Positions 26,115 to 35,400 of a stretch of 64,000 nt of DNA are shown here, piece by piece. Source of the stretch: Haliea sp964022665 (lineage in GTDB: Bacteria; Pseudomonadota; Gammaproteobacteria; Pseudomonadales; Halieaceae); the NCBI GenBank assembly GCA_964022665.1, contig CAXIDF010000021.1, positions 3,324 to 67,323 of the forward strand. Reading direction: 5' to 3'. The notes beneath the pieces are model-generated. The model saw nothing but the letters and a program-made list of their open reading frames with translations. It searched no databases and was not told the origin of the DNA. The position numbers and the translations under genes were made by a program. Position 1 is the first letter of the stretch. The number at the start of each line of letters is the position of its first letter.

Positions 26115-26144
26115 TTTACCTGTAGTGGCCAGAAGATTTATAAT
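26115..26144 (+). promoter_or_regulatory. Sigma-70 promoter of guaBA
   Basis: TTTACC (26115-26120) and a perfect TATAAT (26139-26144) are spaced 18 bases. Predicted transcription starts about 30 bases before guaB. Confidence 0.75.
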
Positions 26145-26181
26145 TGCATGTTTAGCTGCCACCCGCCAGCCGGAGACTCCC

Positions 26182-27651
26182 ATGTTGCGTATCGCCCAGG
26201 AAGCCCTCACTTTCGATGACGTATTGCTGCTGCCCGGGTATTCCGATGTCATCCCCAGTGATGTATCGCTGCGTACCCGGCTCACCCGCGGCATCGAGCT
26301 GAATATACCGTTGATATCGGCGGCCATGGACACAGTGACCGAAGCGCGCCTGGCCATTGCCCTCGCGCAGGAAGGCGGTATCGGCATTATCCACAAGAGC
26401 ATGACCATCGCGGAGCAGGCCGAGCAGGTGCGCCGTGTGAAGAAGTTCGAGAGTGGCGTGGTCAAAGACCCCATCACCATCCAGCAGAATGCTTCGCTGG
26501 CGGAGCTGCGGGAACTGACCAATGCCCACGGCTTCTCCGGCGTCCCGGTGCTTGATGGCAAGGACCTCGTGGGCATTGTGACGCGCCGCGATACCCGCTT
26601 CGAGTCGGACCCGACCAAATCCGTGTCTGAGCTGATGACGCCCAAGGAGAAACTGGTCACGGTCCGCGAAGGGGCCAGTTCCGAGCAGGTCCAGCGCCTG
26701 TTGCATCACCACCGCATCGAGAAGATTCTTGTGGTCAACGAGAACTTCGACCTGCGCGGCATGATTACGGTGAAGGATTTCGACAAGGCCGAGAGCTTTC
26801 CCATGGCCTGCAAGGACTCGTACGGCCAGTTGCGGGTGGGCGCTTCGGTGGGCACCAGCCCCGACACCGGCGACCGTGTGGCGGCCCTGATGCGTGCTGG
26901 TGTGGATGTGCTGGTGGTCGACACGGCACACGGCCATTCCCGCAATGTGATCGACCGCGTGCGGCAGATCAAGGCAGACTTCCCGTCGGTTCAGGTGATC
27001 GGTGGCAATATCGCCACCGCGGCTGCGGCGCTGGCGCTGGCGCAGGCCGGTGCGGACGGCGTGAAAGTCGGTATCGGCCCGGGGTCGATTTGCACCACGC
27101 GTATTGTGACCGGCACCGGGGTGCCGCAGATCAGCGCTATTTCCAACGTGGTCGCGGCGCTGGCAGAACACGATGTGCCCGTGATTGCCGACGGTGGCAT
27201 CCGCTTCTCGGGTGACATCGCCAAGGCGCTGGTGGCCGGTGCTCACGCGGTGATGATGGGCAGCATGTTCGCCGGCACGGAAGAGGCGCCTGGCGAAGTG
27301 GAGCTCTACCAGGGGCGTACCTACAAAGCCTACCGCGGCATGGGCTCGCTGGGCGCCATGTCGCGCACCCAGGGCTCCTCCGACCGCTACTTCCAGGATG
27401 CCGGCAAGGGTGCGGAGAAGCTCGTGCCGGAAGGTATCGAGGGCCGCGTGCCCTACAAGGGCCCGGTGTCCGCAATTATCCATCAGCTGATGGGCGGTGT
27501 ACGTTCCGCCATGGGCTACACCGGCAGCCCCACCATTGATGACATGCGCACCCGCCCCGAGTTTGTGCGGGTCACCGCCGCGGGCATGTCTGAAAGTCAC
27601 GTGCACGACGTCTCGATCACCAAGGAAGCGCCGAACTACCCGGTGCGCTAG
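26182..27651 (+). CDS. guaB: IMP dehydrogenase
   Basis: GuaB oxidises IMP to XMP, the committed GTP step. The 489-residue protein shows LTFDDVLLLPGYSDV at the N-terminus, two CBS domains (about residues 95-205), the NAD site, the catalytic Cys in GIGPGSICTTRIVTGTGVPQ split across the loop, and the flap region YRGMGSLGAM. ATG 26182 gives the family start MLRIAQEAL. guaA follows after twelve bases. Confidence 0.97.
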   Translation: MLRIAQEALTFDDVLLLPGYSDVIPSDVSLRTRLTRGIELNIPLISAAMDTVTEARLAIALAQEGGIGIIHKSMTIAEQAEQVRRVKKFESGVVKDPITIQQNASLAELRELTNAHGFSGVPVLDGKDLVGIVTRRDTRFESDPTKSVSELMTPKEKLVTVREGASSEQVQRLLHHHRIEKILVVNENFDLRGMITVKDFDKAESFPMACKDSYGQLRVGASVGTSPDTGDRVAALMRAGVDVLVVDTAHGHSRNVIDRVRQIKADFPSVQVIGGNIATAAAALALAQAGADGVKVGIGPGSICTTRIVTGTGVPQISAISNVVAALAEHDVPVIADGGIRFSGDIAKALVAGAHAVMMGSMFAGTEEAPGEVELYQGRTYKAYRGMGSLGAMSRTQGSSDRYFQDAGKGAEKLVPEGIEGRVPYKGPVSAIIHQLMGGVRSAMGYTGSPTIDDMRTRPEFVRVTAAGMSESHVHDVSITKEAPNYPVR

Positions 27652-27663
27652 GGCCCAACCGCA

Positions 27664-29241
27664 ATGACAGCAGATATTCACGCCAGCCGCATCCTCATAC
27701 TGGATTTCGGGTCCCAGTACACCCAGCTGATTGCGCGTCGCGTGCGGGAGGTGGGTGTATACAGCGAGATACGCGCCTTCGACATGAGCGAGGGCGAAAT
27801 TCGCGAGTTCGCGCCCAGCGGTGTCATCCTCTCCGGCGGCCCCGAATCTGTGCCATCCCCCGGCTCACCGCGGGCACCCGCCTGCGTGTTCGAGCTAGGC
27901 GTGCCGGTGCTGGGCATTTGCTACGGCATGCAGACCATGGCCGAGCAGTTTGGCGGGCAGGTGAGCGCCTCGCCGACCAGTGAGTTCGGCTACGCACAGA
28001 TCCGCCTGGTGACCCAGGCAGGCCTGTTCCACGACATTCGGGATCACTTCGACAGCGCCGGCAACAGCCTGCTGGATGTGTGGATGAGCCACGGTGACAA
28101 GGTCATCGAGCTGCCACCGGACTTTGAGCTGATAGCGGCCACCGACAGTTGCCCGATTGCCGGCATGGCACACCGCAGCAAGCCGTTCTACGGCATCCAG
28201 TTCCACCCCGAAGTGACCCATACCCTGCAGGGTAAGCGCATTTTCGAGCATTTCGTGCTGGAACTGTGTGGCTGCGAAGCACTGTGGACGCCGGCTAATA
28301 TCGTCGACGACGCCATCGCGCGGGTGCGGGATACCGTGGGCAGTGGCAAGGTGCTGCTCGGGCTGTCGGGCGGTGTGGATTCCTCGGTCGTGGCGGCGCT
28401 GTTGCACCGCGCCATCGGTGACCAGTTGACCTGCGTGTTTGTCGACAACGGTCTGTTGCGCCTGAACGAAGGCGACCAGGTCATGGAGATGTTTGCGCGC
28501 AACATGGGTGTGAAGGTCATTCGTGTGAATGCCGAAGACCTGTTCCTCGGCAAGCTCGCCGGCGAGGCAGACCCGGAGGCCAAGCGCAAGATTATCGGTA
28601 ACACCTTCATTGAAGTATTCGACGAAGAAGCCACCACGCTGAAGGATGTGAACTGGCTGGCGCAGGGTACGATCTACCCGGACGTGATCGAATCTGCCGG
28701 CGCCAAAACCGGCAAGGCACATGTGATCAAGTCTCACCACAACGTGGGTGGCCTGCCGGATGACATGGCGATGGAGCTGGTCGAGCCCCTGCGCGAGCTG
28801 TTCAAGGATGAGGTGCGGCGCATCGGTCTGGAGCTGGGCTTGCCCTACGACATGGTGTACCGCCATCCGTTCCCGGGCCCTGGCCTGGGGGTGCGGATTC
28901 TCGGTGAAGTTAAAAAGGAATACGCCGAGCTGCTGCGTCGCGCCGACGCCATTTTCATTGAAGAGCTCCATCGGGCGGACTGGTATCACAAAACCAGCCA
29001 GGCCTTTGCCGTGTTCCTGCCGGTGAAATCCGTGGGCGTGGTGGGTGACGGTCGCCGCTATGAGTGGGTGATTGCGCTGCGTGCAGTGGAAACCGTGGAT
29101 TTCATGACCGCACGTTGGGCGCATTTGCCCTACGAGTTGCTGGAGACGGTGTCGAACCGGATTATCAATGAGATATCGGGTGTTTCCCGGGTGACGTATG
29201 ATGTGAGCAGCAAGCCGCCGGCGACGATTGAGTGGGAATGA
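27664..29241 (+). CDS. guaA: GMP synthase (glutamine-hydrolysing)
   Basis: GuaA aminates XMP to GMP. The 525-residue product has a class I glutamine amidotransferase domain (ILDFGSQYTQLIARRVRE, Cys in GICYGMQ, His-Glu in FHPEVTHT), the ATP pyrophosphatase P-loop LGLSGGVDSSVVAALL, and the C-terminal dimerisation domain ending TIEWE. Its 3' end is the integration site of the island that follows: the last codons ATT GAG TGG GAA TGA recur at 37158 and 38085. Confidence 0.97.
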   Translation: MTADIHASRILILDFGSQYTQLIARRVREVGVYSEIRAFDMSEGEIREFAPSGVILSGGPESVPSPGSPRAPACVFELGVPVLGICYGMQTMAEQFGGQVSASPTSEFGYAQIRLVTQAGLFHDIRDHFDSAGNSLLDVWMSHGDKVIELPPDFELIAATDSCPIAGMAHRSKPFYGIQFHPEVTHTLQGKRIFEHFVLELCGCEALWTPANIVDDAIARVRDTVGSGKVLLGLSGGVDSSVVAALLHRAIGDQLTCVFVDNGLLRLNEGDQVMEMFARNMGVKVIRVNAEDLFLGKLAGEADPEAKRKIIGNTFIEVFDEEATTLKDVNWLAQGTIYPDVIESAGAKTGKAHVIKSHHNVGGLPDDMAMELVEPLRELFKDEVRRIGLELGLPYDMVYRHPFPGPGLGVRILGEVKKEYAELLRRADAIFIEELHRADWYHKTSQAFAVFLPVKSVGVVGDGRRYEWVIALRAVETVDFMTARWAHLPYELLETVSNRIINEISGVSRVTYDVSSKPPATIEWE

Positions 29242-29242
29242 C
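29230..29242 (+). repeat. Left attachment-like repeat (guaA 3' end)
   Basis: GAGTGGGAATGAC covers the last three sense codons' end and stop of guaA; identical at 38085-38097, one mismatch at 37158-37170. Confidence 0.75.
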
Positions 29243-29453
29243 CTGAATTTGTAAGATATTGAATTATAATAATAAAAAAATCTTGTTGATAATATAATCT
29301 GCATCATCAATGGTATTTTTCATGGTATTTGTTGCGTGTAGCAAGGCAACAGACATCGATACCATGAGATGAAAATTGAGCTGGGCATGGTATCGGGGGA
29401 GCTTGATTTATAGGCGATTTACAGCAATCCGATACCGGCAATTCCAGCACAGT
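29243..29453. other. AT-rich left end of the island with repeated ATGGTAT motifs
   Basis: No gene is seen. Two direct copies of ATGGTATTT (29310 and 29322) and a perfect 9-base inverted pair GATACCATG (29358-29366) and CATGGTATC (29386-29394) occur here. The segment 29310-29329 recurs with one mismatch at 37078-37097. The layout resembles arm-type binding sites for a recombinase or excisionase. Confidence 0.5.
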
Positions 29454-29485
29454 GTTTCAGAAAAACACTACTGTTTTTCTGAAAC
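29454..29485. repeat. Perfect 13-base inverted repeat
   Basis: GTTTCAGAAAAAC at 29454-29466 pairs with GTTTTTCTGAAAC at 29473-29485 around ACTACT. It may be a terminator-like hairpin or a recombination site; a long T-run is absent. Confidence 0.6.
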
Positions 29486-29612
29486 TACTGACAGGGTAGT
29501 GACCGCATAACTTACTGAAAAAGCACTTATTTTCGTAGTTCTCCTTGTGGTGAAGGTTGGACCTCCCCACGATGCCTGTGTCTATACTCTCCACGTCTGT
29601 TGCTTGCAAAAA

Positions 29613-29629
29613 GTAACTAAGTACGTTAC
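29613..29629. promoter_or_regulatory. Putative operator of the HigBA-type pair
   Basis: GTAAC (29613-29617) and GTTAC (29625-29629) form an inverted repeat 27 bases before the toxin start. A TATACT -10-like element lies at 29583-29588 without a convincing -35. Antitoxins of this class normally repress their own promoter. Confidence 0.4.
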
Positions 29630-29656
29630 AGTTTCCCATCAAGAAGGAGATTGCCA

Positions 29657-29953
29657 TTGATTCAAAGTTTTCGGGACCGCTGGCTAAGGGATTTTTATCT
29701 GGAAGATAAAACCAGCAAGAAGATACCCGCTGAGGTCGAAGACCGACTGTTCCGAAAGCTGCAATTAATCGATGACGCGACCTGTGATCTCGACCTACGG
29801 TCGCCTCCGAGCAATCATTTTGAAAAGTTGAGAGGGAACTTGGCCGGGAAGCATTCGATTCGCGTTAACAAGCAATGGCGATTGGTGTTTACCTGGTCAG
29901 GTGAACGTGGCGAGGCCCAGGACATCTATCTGGATAACCACGATTATCGGTGA
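29657..29953 (+). CDS. higB: HigB/RelE-superfamily toxin
   Basis: A 98-residue basic protein, IQSFRDRWLRDFYLEDKTSKKI at the N-terminus, with LRSPPSNHFEKLRGNLAGKHSIRVNKQWRLVF and a C-terminal DIYLDNHDYR. This is the HigB plasmid-maintenance killer pattern (ribosome-dependent mRNA cleavage). TTG 29657 is chosen because AAGGAG ends seven bases upstream; TTG 29651 is too close. The toxin gene precedes the antitoxin, the usual higBA order, and lies at the left end of the island, where it could stabilise it. Confidence 0.85.
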   Translation: MIQSFRDRWLRDFYLEDKTSKKIPAEVEDRLFRKLQLIDDATCDLDLRSPPSNHFEKLRGNLAGKHSIRVNKQWRLVFTWSGERGEAQDIYLDNHDYR

Positions 29954-29961
29954 GGCAAGCT

Positions 29962-30264
29962 ATGAATATCACAAAGCGGCAACCCGTCAGTGTCGGTGAA
30001 ATGATTACTGAGGAATTCCTCGTGCCCATGGCGCTGACTCAGGGACAATTGGCTGAAGCGATGGGAGTCAGCCGAAAAACCGTGAATGAGTTGTGTACCA
30101 ATCGCCGTGCCATCACGGCTGATTCGGCACTGATGCTGGCGACCGTATTCGGGAATACCGCTGATTTCTGGTTGAATCTGCAGCAGCGCAACGAGCTGTG
30201 GAAAGCGCTCAACACGCCAAAACGACGGGCTCGCATCGAGAAGGCTAAGCCGATTGCTGCCTAA
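29962..30264 (+). CDS. higA: HigA-type XRE-family antitoxin
   Basis: A 100-residue HTH protein: VSVGEMITEEFLVPMALTQGQLAEAMGVSRKTVNELC, then ITADSALMLATVFGNTADFWLNLQQRNELW, the standard HigA block. ATG 29962 has GAGG six bases upstream. It neutralises HigB and probably represses the shared promoter. jetA starts 68 bases downstream on the same strand, so the pair may be co-transcribed with the Wadjet genes. Confidence 0.88.
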   Translation: MNITKRQPVSVGEMITEEFLVPMALTQGQLAEAMGVSRKTVNELCTNRRAITADSALMLATVFGNTADFWLNLQQRNELWKALNTPKRRARIEKAKPIAA

Positions 30265-30332
30265 GCGAGGCGTTATGAGAGAAATCGGTACGAGCCCCAA
30301 GGAACCAAGGGGTGGCGCTTCAGGGTAGGGTG

Positions 30333-31808
30333 ATGAAAGCGGATAAAAACATCACTGCCTATCGCCGCATGCGCAATCAGCCGCTGTGGCGGTTGCTCGC
30401 TTCTGGCAATGGGCCAACGGTGATTGGTCTGCTGCAGTCACACCTATACGAAAAGGAACGCAGCCTGCCGGCCTCAATTTTGTTTGAACGGCTGACGCGA
30501 GATCTGGAGGAACTGCGAGCCCAGGGTGACGATTTCCCTCGAACGGCGCAGGCCTATGTGTCCAACTGGCTGAGTGACGGCTACCTCGAACGGCGATTCC
30601 CGCCAGGTGCCATCGAAGAGGAATACGAGCTCTCTACCGCCACGGTTGAGGCGATTCGTTTTCTATCCGCCATCGCTGAACCTCATTCCGCGGCTACCGA
30701 GAGCCGCCTGTCGCTGGTGATCCAGGCGCTGGTGGGGCTGGCCGAGGATACCGATACTGATAAGTATCGCCGGATCGACCGCCTGATGGCTGAACAGGCC
30801 CGCATCGACAAGGAGATCGACGCCATTCAAAAGGGCCAGATGCGCGTCCTGCCACGTGATACTGCCCTAGAGCGGACCCGCGAGATCATTTCCTTGGCCG
30901 ACGATCTGACGGGTGATTTCCGCCGGGTGCGCGATCAGTTCGAGCAACTCAATCGGGACCTGCGAGAGCGCATCATGGATAGCGATGGCAATCGCGGCGA
31001 GGTCCTCGACTCGTTGTTTGCCGGTATCGATCTGATTGCTGAGAGCGAGGCGGGCAGGACCTTTTCCGCCTTCTGGCGACTGCTCACCGATCCCGAGCAG
31101 GCAGCAATGTTGGAAGAGTCTCTCGACAGTGTGATGTCCCGCGAGTTTGTTGGCGAACTGGACATGCGTGAGCGTCGTTTCCTCCTGCGTCTGACCAGGA
31201 TCCTTCTGGAGCAGGGCGGCACCGTCCACGAGGTGTTGCAGACCTTTGCCCGCAGCCTCAAGCACTTCGTGCAAAGCCGTGAGTACCTCGAGCAGCGTCG
31301 CGTGAACCAGCTACTGAAGGCGGCGCAACGCAGCGCGTTGTCGATCAAGGATCAGGTTAAGGCAACTGAGTCGCTGGAGTATTCCCTGGAGCTGACCAGT
31401 AGTCGCTTGCGTTCCCTATCCCAATGGGTGCTCTACGACCCATCGTTGCAGGCTGAGCCAGAAGCGATGCGTGAGGGCGAACCACCACCCATCGATCTGG
31501 AATCAGTCAGTGAGTTGGTGGCGCAGTCGGAAATCGATTTTCGCACTTTGAAAGAGCATGTCTGCTCTTTGCTGGAAAAACGAGACCAGGCCTCAATCGG
31601 CGATGTACTGGAACACTTCCCAGCCGAGCAGGGTCTGGGGAGTGTCGTTGGTCTGCTGGCCCTCGGCAGTCGTCATGGGATCAGGGGCGCCGAATCAGGT
31701 GGAGATGGCGTCGAGACGGTGGCCTGGGTGGGTGAAGATGATCAAGGACGTCGCGCCCGTATTCCAAAAATCTATTTCTTGAGGGATCGCTTAGATGAAC
31801 TGGTCTGA
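30333..31808 (+). CDS. jetA: Wadjet protein JetA (DUF3375, kleisin)
   Basis: A 491-residue protein of the DUF3375 family, the MukF-like kleisin of type I Wadjet. It begins ADKNITAYRRMRNQPLWRLLASGN and has N-terminal winged-helix-like segments, a long helical middle (LDSLFAGIDLIAESEAGRTFSAFWRLLTDPEQ as family block) and a C-terminal part that should contact JetC. ATG 30333 is chosen: AGGG seven bases upstream; GTG 30312 is less well placed. It overlaps jetB by 14 bases. With JetBCD it forms a loop-extruding complex that recognises and cleaves circular plasmids. Confidence 0.9.
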   Translation: MKADKNITAYRRMRNQPLWRLLASGNGPTVIGLLQSHLYEKERSLPASILFERLTRDLEELRAQGDDFPRTAQAYVSNWLSDGYLERRFPPGAIEEEYELSTATVEAIRFLSAIAEPHSAATESRLSLVIQALVGLAEDTDTDKYRRIDRLMAEQARIDKEIDAIQKGQMRVLPRDTALERTREIISLADDLTGDFRRVRDQFEQLNRDLRERIMDSDGNRGEVLDSLFAGIDLIAESEAGRTFSAFWRLLTDPEQAAMLEESLDSVMSREFVGELDMRERRFLLRLTRILLEQGGTVHEVLQTFARSLKHFVQSREYLEQRRVNQLLKAAQRSALSIKDQVKATESLEYSLELTSSRLRSLSQWVLYDPSLQAEPEAMREGEPPPIDLESVSELVAQSEIDFRTLKEHVCSLLEKRDQASIGDVLEHFPAEQGLGSVVGLLALGSRHGIRGAESGGDGVETVAWVGEDDQGRRARIPKIYFLRDRLDELV

Positions 31809-32496
31809 TAATTCGCCAGAAGAAGAGATGCTGGAGACAGAAGTCAGCGAACAGGAGTCAGACCAGGCGCTGTATCAGGGCGATAGCGGTGAGTTGTCGC
31901 TGGATGCCCGTCGTGTGCTGGTACAGCTCCTCGCCGGCCCGTCCCTGGATGGTCAGCGCCACTCCAAGCTCTGGCCAATTCTGATTCGTGATGAAATTGC
32001 CATCCGTAGCCGTTTGTCGGAGTTGTTTCTGCAGCTGGTGATCGACCGTGATTTGCAAGTGGCCTTTACCCGACAGGCCGAAACGGGCGACCTGGAAGTG
32101 CCCCGACTTCTGCGACGCGCAAATCTGACCTTTCTGGATTCCATTCTGCTGCTCCACCTGCGCCAGCGACTCACCCAGGCCGAGGCCCATGGCGACCGTG
32201 CTGTGGTATCGGCCGACGAGATCGTCGAGTTTCTCGGGGTTTACGAACAGGCCGGCAATACCGATCGGGCGCTGTTCGAAAAGCGCATCCATGCGTCGAT
32301 CGAGAAGATCAAGAAACACAGCATCTTGCGCAAGATTCGCGCAAGCGAGGATCGCTTCGAGATCTCACCTACGCTGAAGCTGCTGTTTTCGGCCGAAGAG
32401 ATTCAGGCGCTGACCCGAATTTACCACGACATGCAAGCAGCAGAAGCGTCGTCTGAACAAGATGAAGAGATGCAATCAGGGGAGGAGCACGAATGA
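31795..32496 (+). CDS. jetB: Wadjet protein JetB (DUF4194, KITE/MukE-like)
   Basis: A 233-residue acidic protein with the DUF4194 block SLDARRVLVQLLAGPSLDGQ, a central winged-helix region (IAIRSRLSELFLQLVIDRD) and SIEKIKKHSILRKIRASEDRFEISPTLKLLF near the C-terminus. The position between jetA and jetC, with overlaps on both sides (14 and 4 bases), identifies it. It is the MukE-like winged-helix subunit that bridges kleisin and SMC heads. Confidence 0.9.
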   Translation: MNWSDNSPEEEMLETEVSEQESDQALYQGDSGELSLDARRVLVQLLAGPSLDGQRHSKLWPILIRDEIAIRSRLSELFLQLVIDRDLQVAFTRQAETGDLEVPRLLRRANLTFLDSILLLHLRQRLTQAEAHGDRAVVSADEIVEFLGVYEQAGNTDRALFEKRIHASIEKIKKHSILRKIRASEDRFEISPTLKLLFSAEEIQALTRIYHDMQAAEASSEQDEEMQSGEEHE

Positions 32497-35400
32497 GTGC
32501 TGTTGCAGGGACGCAAAACCTCTTCGCCCCGGAACAATTCCGCATGTCCCGGCTTCAGGTCTTTAACTGGGGCACTTTCTCTGATGTTCACGACATCCCG
32601 ATCACAGAGCAGGGCTTTCTGTTTGTAGGCCGCTCTGGCGCAGGGAAATCGACACTGCTCGACGCCTTTTCCGCATTGCTGGTGCCGCCACGGTGGGTCG
32701 ATTTCAACGCAGCGGCGCGGGAGGCGGAAAAGACAGGGCGTGATCGTAACCTGGTGAGCTATATCCGTGGCGCCTGGGCAGAGCAAAAGGATGATGCCTC
32801 GGGCGAGATTGCCACGCGCTACCTGCGCCCCGGGACGACCTGGTCAGCTCTGGCGCTCACCTACCGGAATGCCTTGAATCAGAATGTGGTGCTGGTGCAG
32901 CTCTTGTGGCTGCGTGGGAGTGCCAACGGCGCAGGTGATGTGAAGCGTCATTTCATGATCTTCGACCGACCTTTTGAACTAAATGAGTTGGAGGTGTTCG
33001 GGCAGTCCAATCTGGATGTGCGCAAGCTCAAACAGACACTTGATGATGCCTTTCATCGCAGTGAGTTCAGCGCCTACGCCGAGCGGTTTCGTCGCTTGCT
33101 CGGCATCGAGAGCGAGATGGCGTTACGCCTGTTGCACAAGACCCAGTCGGCCAAGAACCTCGGTGACCTCAACACCTTCCTGCGGGACTTCATGCTGGAC
33201 AAACCAGCGACCTTCGAGGTGGCGGATCGACTGGTCAGTGAGTTCGATGAACTCAATGCGGCGCACCAGGCGGTGGTAACCGCACGCCGGCAAGTGGAGA
33301 CCCTGGTTCCGGCGCGAGAGAAGCATCAGGAGCGAGAGTCGCTTCTGAATGAACACAGTAGCCTGAACGAACTACTGGCTGGAATTGATAGTTACGGTGG
33401 GCGTCGTCGTATCGATCTACTGAAAGAGCAGATCGAACGCTTGAATATTCAGGCTGACGGTTTGCAAGGTGAGATCAGCAGGAAACAGGCCGCGCTCAGC
33501 CAGCATAATGATTCCTTGCGCGAGTTAGAACGTCGGCACAGGGAGGTTGGCGGAGATCAGGTGGAAGCCTGGCAAGCGGAGAAGTCTGCACTGGAGCAGC
33601 AACGAGAGCAGTGTCTGAGGAAACAGGGACAAGCCAAAGAAGCCTGCCGTCAACTCGACTGGGTTTTTCCGGATTCCCCCCACCGGTTTGCTGAGCTGGT
33701 CGGTGATGCACGTCAGGAGCTTGAACGCTGGGAGAGTGGCAGTAGCGAAATCCGCGAAAAGCGGGATCTGCTGGTGATCCAGAAAAAGGATACCGAGACA
33801 GCATTTACGCAAACTGCCGGCGAGGTGAAGGCGCTGGAACGGCAGCCCTCCAATATCCCTGCGCACATGTTGGTTCTGCGTCAGGAGATAGCCGCTGCCA
33901 TTGGTGTATCGGAGAATGCGCTGCCCTTTATCGGTGAGCTGATCGAGGTGAAACCGGATGAGGTGGATTGGCAAGGTGCCATCGAACGGGTGCTGCATGG
34001 CTTTGCGCTCTCTCTGCTGGTCGATGAGCGTCACTACTCCGCGCTTTCCAATCACATTAACAGTCGCCATTTAGGGCAGAGACTGGTCTATTACCGGACG
34101 GGACAGGTAGATCGCCAGCAAGCCCGACCGGTTGGCACCGATTCAATGGTGCTCAAGCTCAATATCAAAGAGTGTAATCAGTCTGAATGGCTGAGTACGG
34201 AGCTGCGCCGCCGGTTTGACTACGCCTGCGTCGACTCCATTCAATCCTTCCGACGTGCAGATCGGGCTTTGACCCGCGAGGGACAGATCAAACACAGCAA
34301 GACTCGTCACGAGAAAGATGATCGGCGGAGCATTGATGATCGCCGCAACTGGGTGCTGGGATTTGATAACCGTGAGAAACTGGCACTCTACCGCAAAGAG
34401 GCCCAGGAGCTTGCGGGGAAAATCTCTGATCTGGTTGAACGAATCAATGTGCTCACTGGCCAGGAGGGTGCCCGGGCCAAGCGTGCAATCCACTGTCAGA
34501 CGCTGGTCAATCTGCAGTGGCAGGAGGTGGATGTTGCTCCGCTTCTAACGGGCATCGACAAGCTGGACCGCCGGATTCGTGATACCCTGGAAGGCAACAT
34601 TGAACTGAAGAATGTAGCTGATCAGATCGAGCGGCAGAAGAAGGTCGTCAAGGATGCCGATGAAGCACTGCGCAAGACAACCATCGACTATGAGAAAGTT
34701 GTCGGTAAAGTCGATGAACACGAGGAGACCTTAAAGAACCTTCAGGATGATCCAACCATTGTTCGGTTGACACCTCGTCAACAGCAGGGGTTGGACGAGC
34801 GATTTGATACGCTCGTGGAGCCTGTGCGGTTGGAAAATCTGGATAAGCTCATCCGTTCTGTGGAGAGAGCGATACGCGACGAGATGGAAGCCCTGACCAA
34901 GGAGGTGGGCAAGTGCGACCGGTTCATCGAAAAGCAGTTCGACGAATTCATTTTTGAATGGGCTGCAGAAGCGGAAGGCCTTGATGCGACACTGGCTGCT
35001 GCGTCAGATTTTTTTGCCAAGTTGACCCGATTGGAGACCGATGGTCTTCCGGCCCATGAACAGCGCTTTTTTGAGTTGCTGGAGAGTCAGAGCCATCAGA
35101 ACCTGGCGGCGCTTTCGACTTATCTGAGCGATGCGCGCAAGGAGATCCTGGAGCGAATGGATCTCGTCAACGACAGCCTCGCTCAGGTGCCCTTCAACCA
35201 GAGCACCAACCAAACCACCTATCTACAAATCGACCCCAGCGACCGCCAGTTACCGGATGTGCGCGAGTTCAAGCAGGAGATCCAGCAGGCGTTGAGCCAT
35301 GCCTGGAGCGAGGACCGGGAGTTGGCCGAGTCGCGTTTCCTGGCGTTGCGTCGCCTGGTGGAACGCCTTTCCAGCCAGGAGACGGAGAACAAACGATGGC

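Noticed and set aside
26106..26660. N-terminal extension of xseA into guaB
   Set aside because: The extra residues are antisense to guaB and low-complexity; XseA homology begins at about 26105.
27895..29310. 471-codon minus-strand frame over guaA
   Set aside because: Antisense shadow of guaA, rich in His and Gln with no motif.
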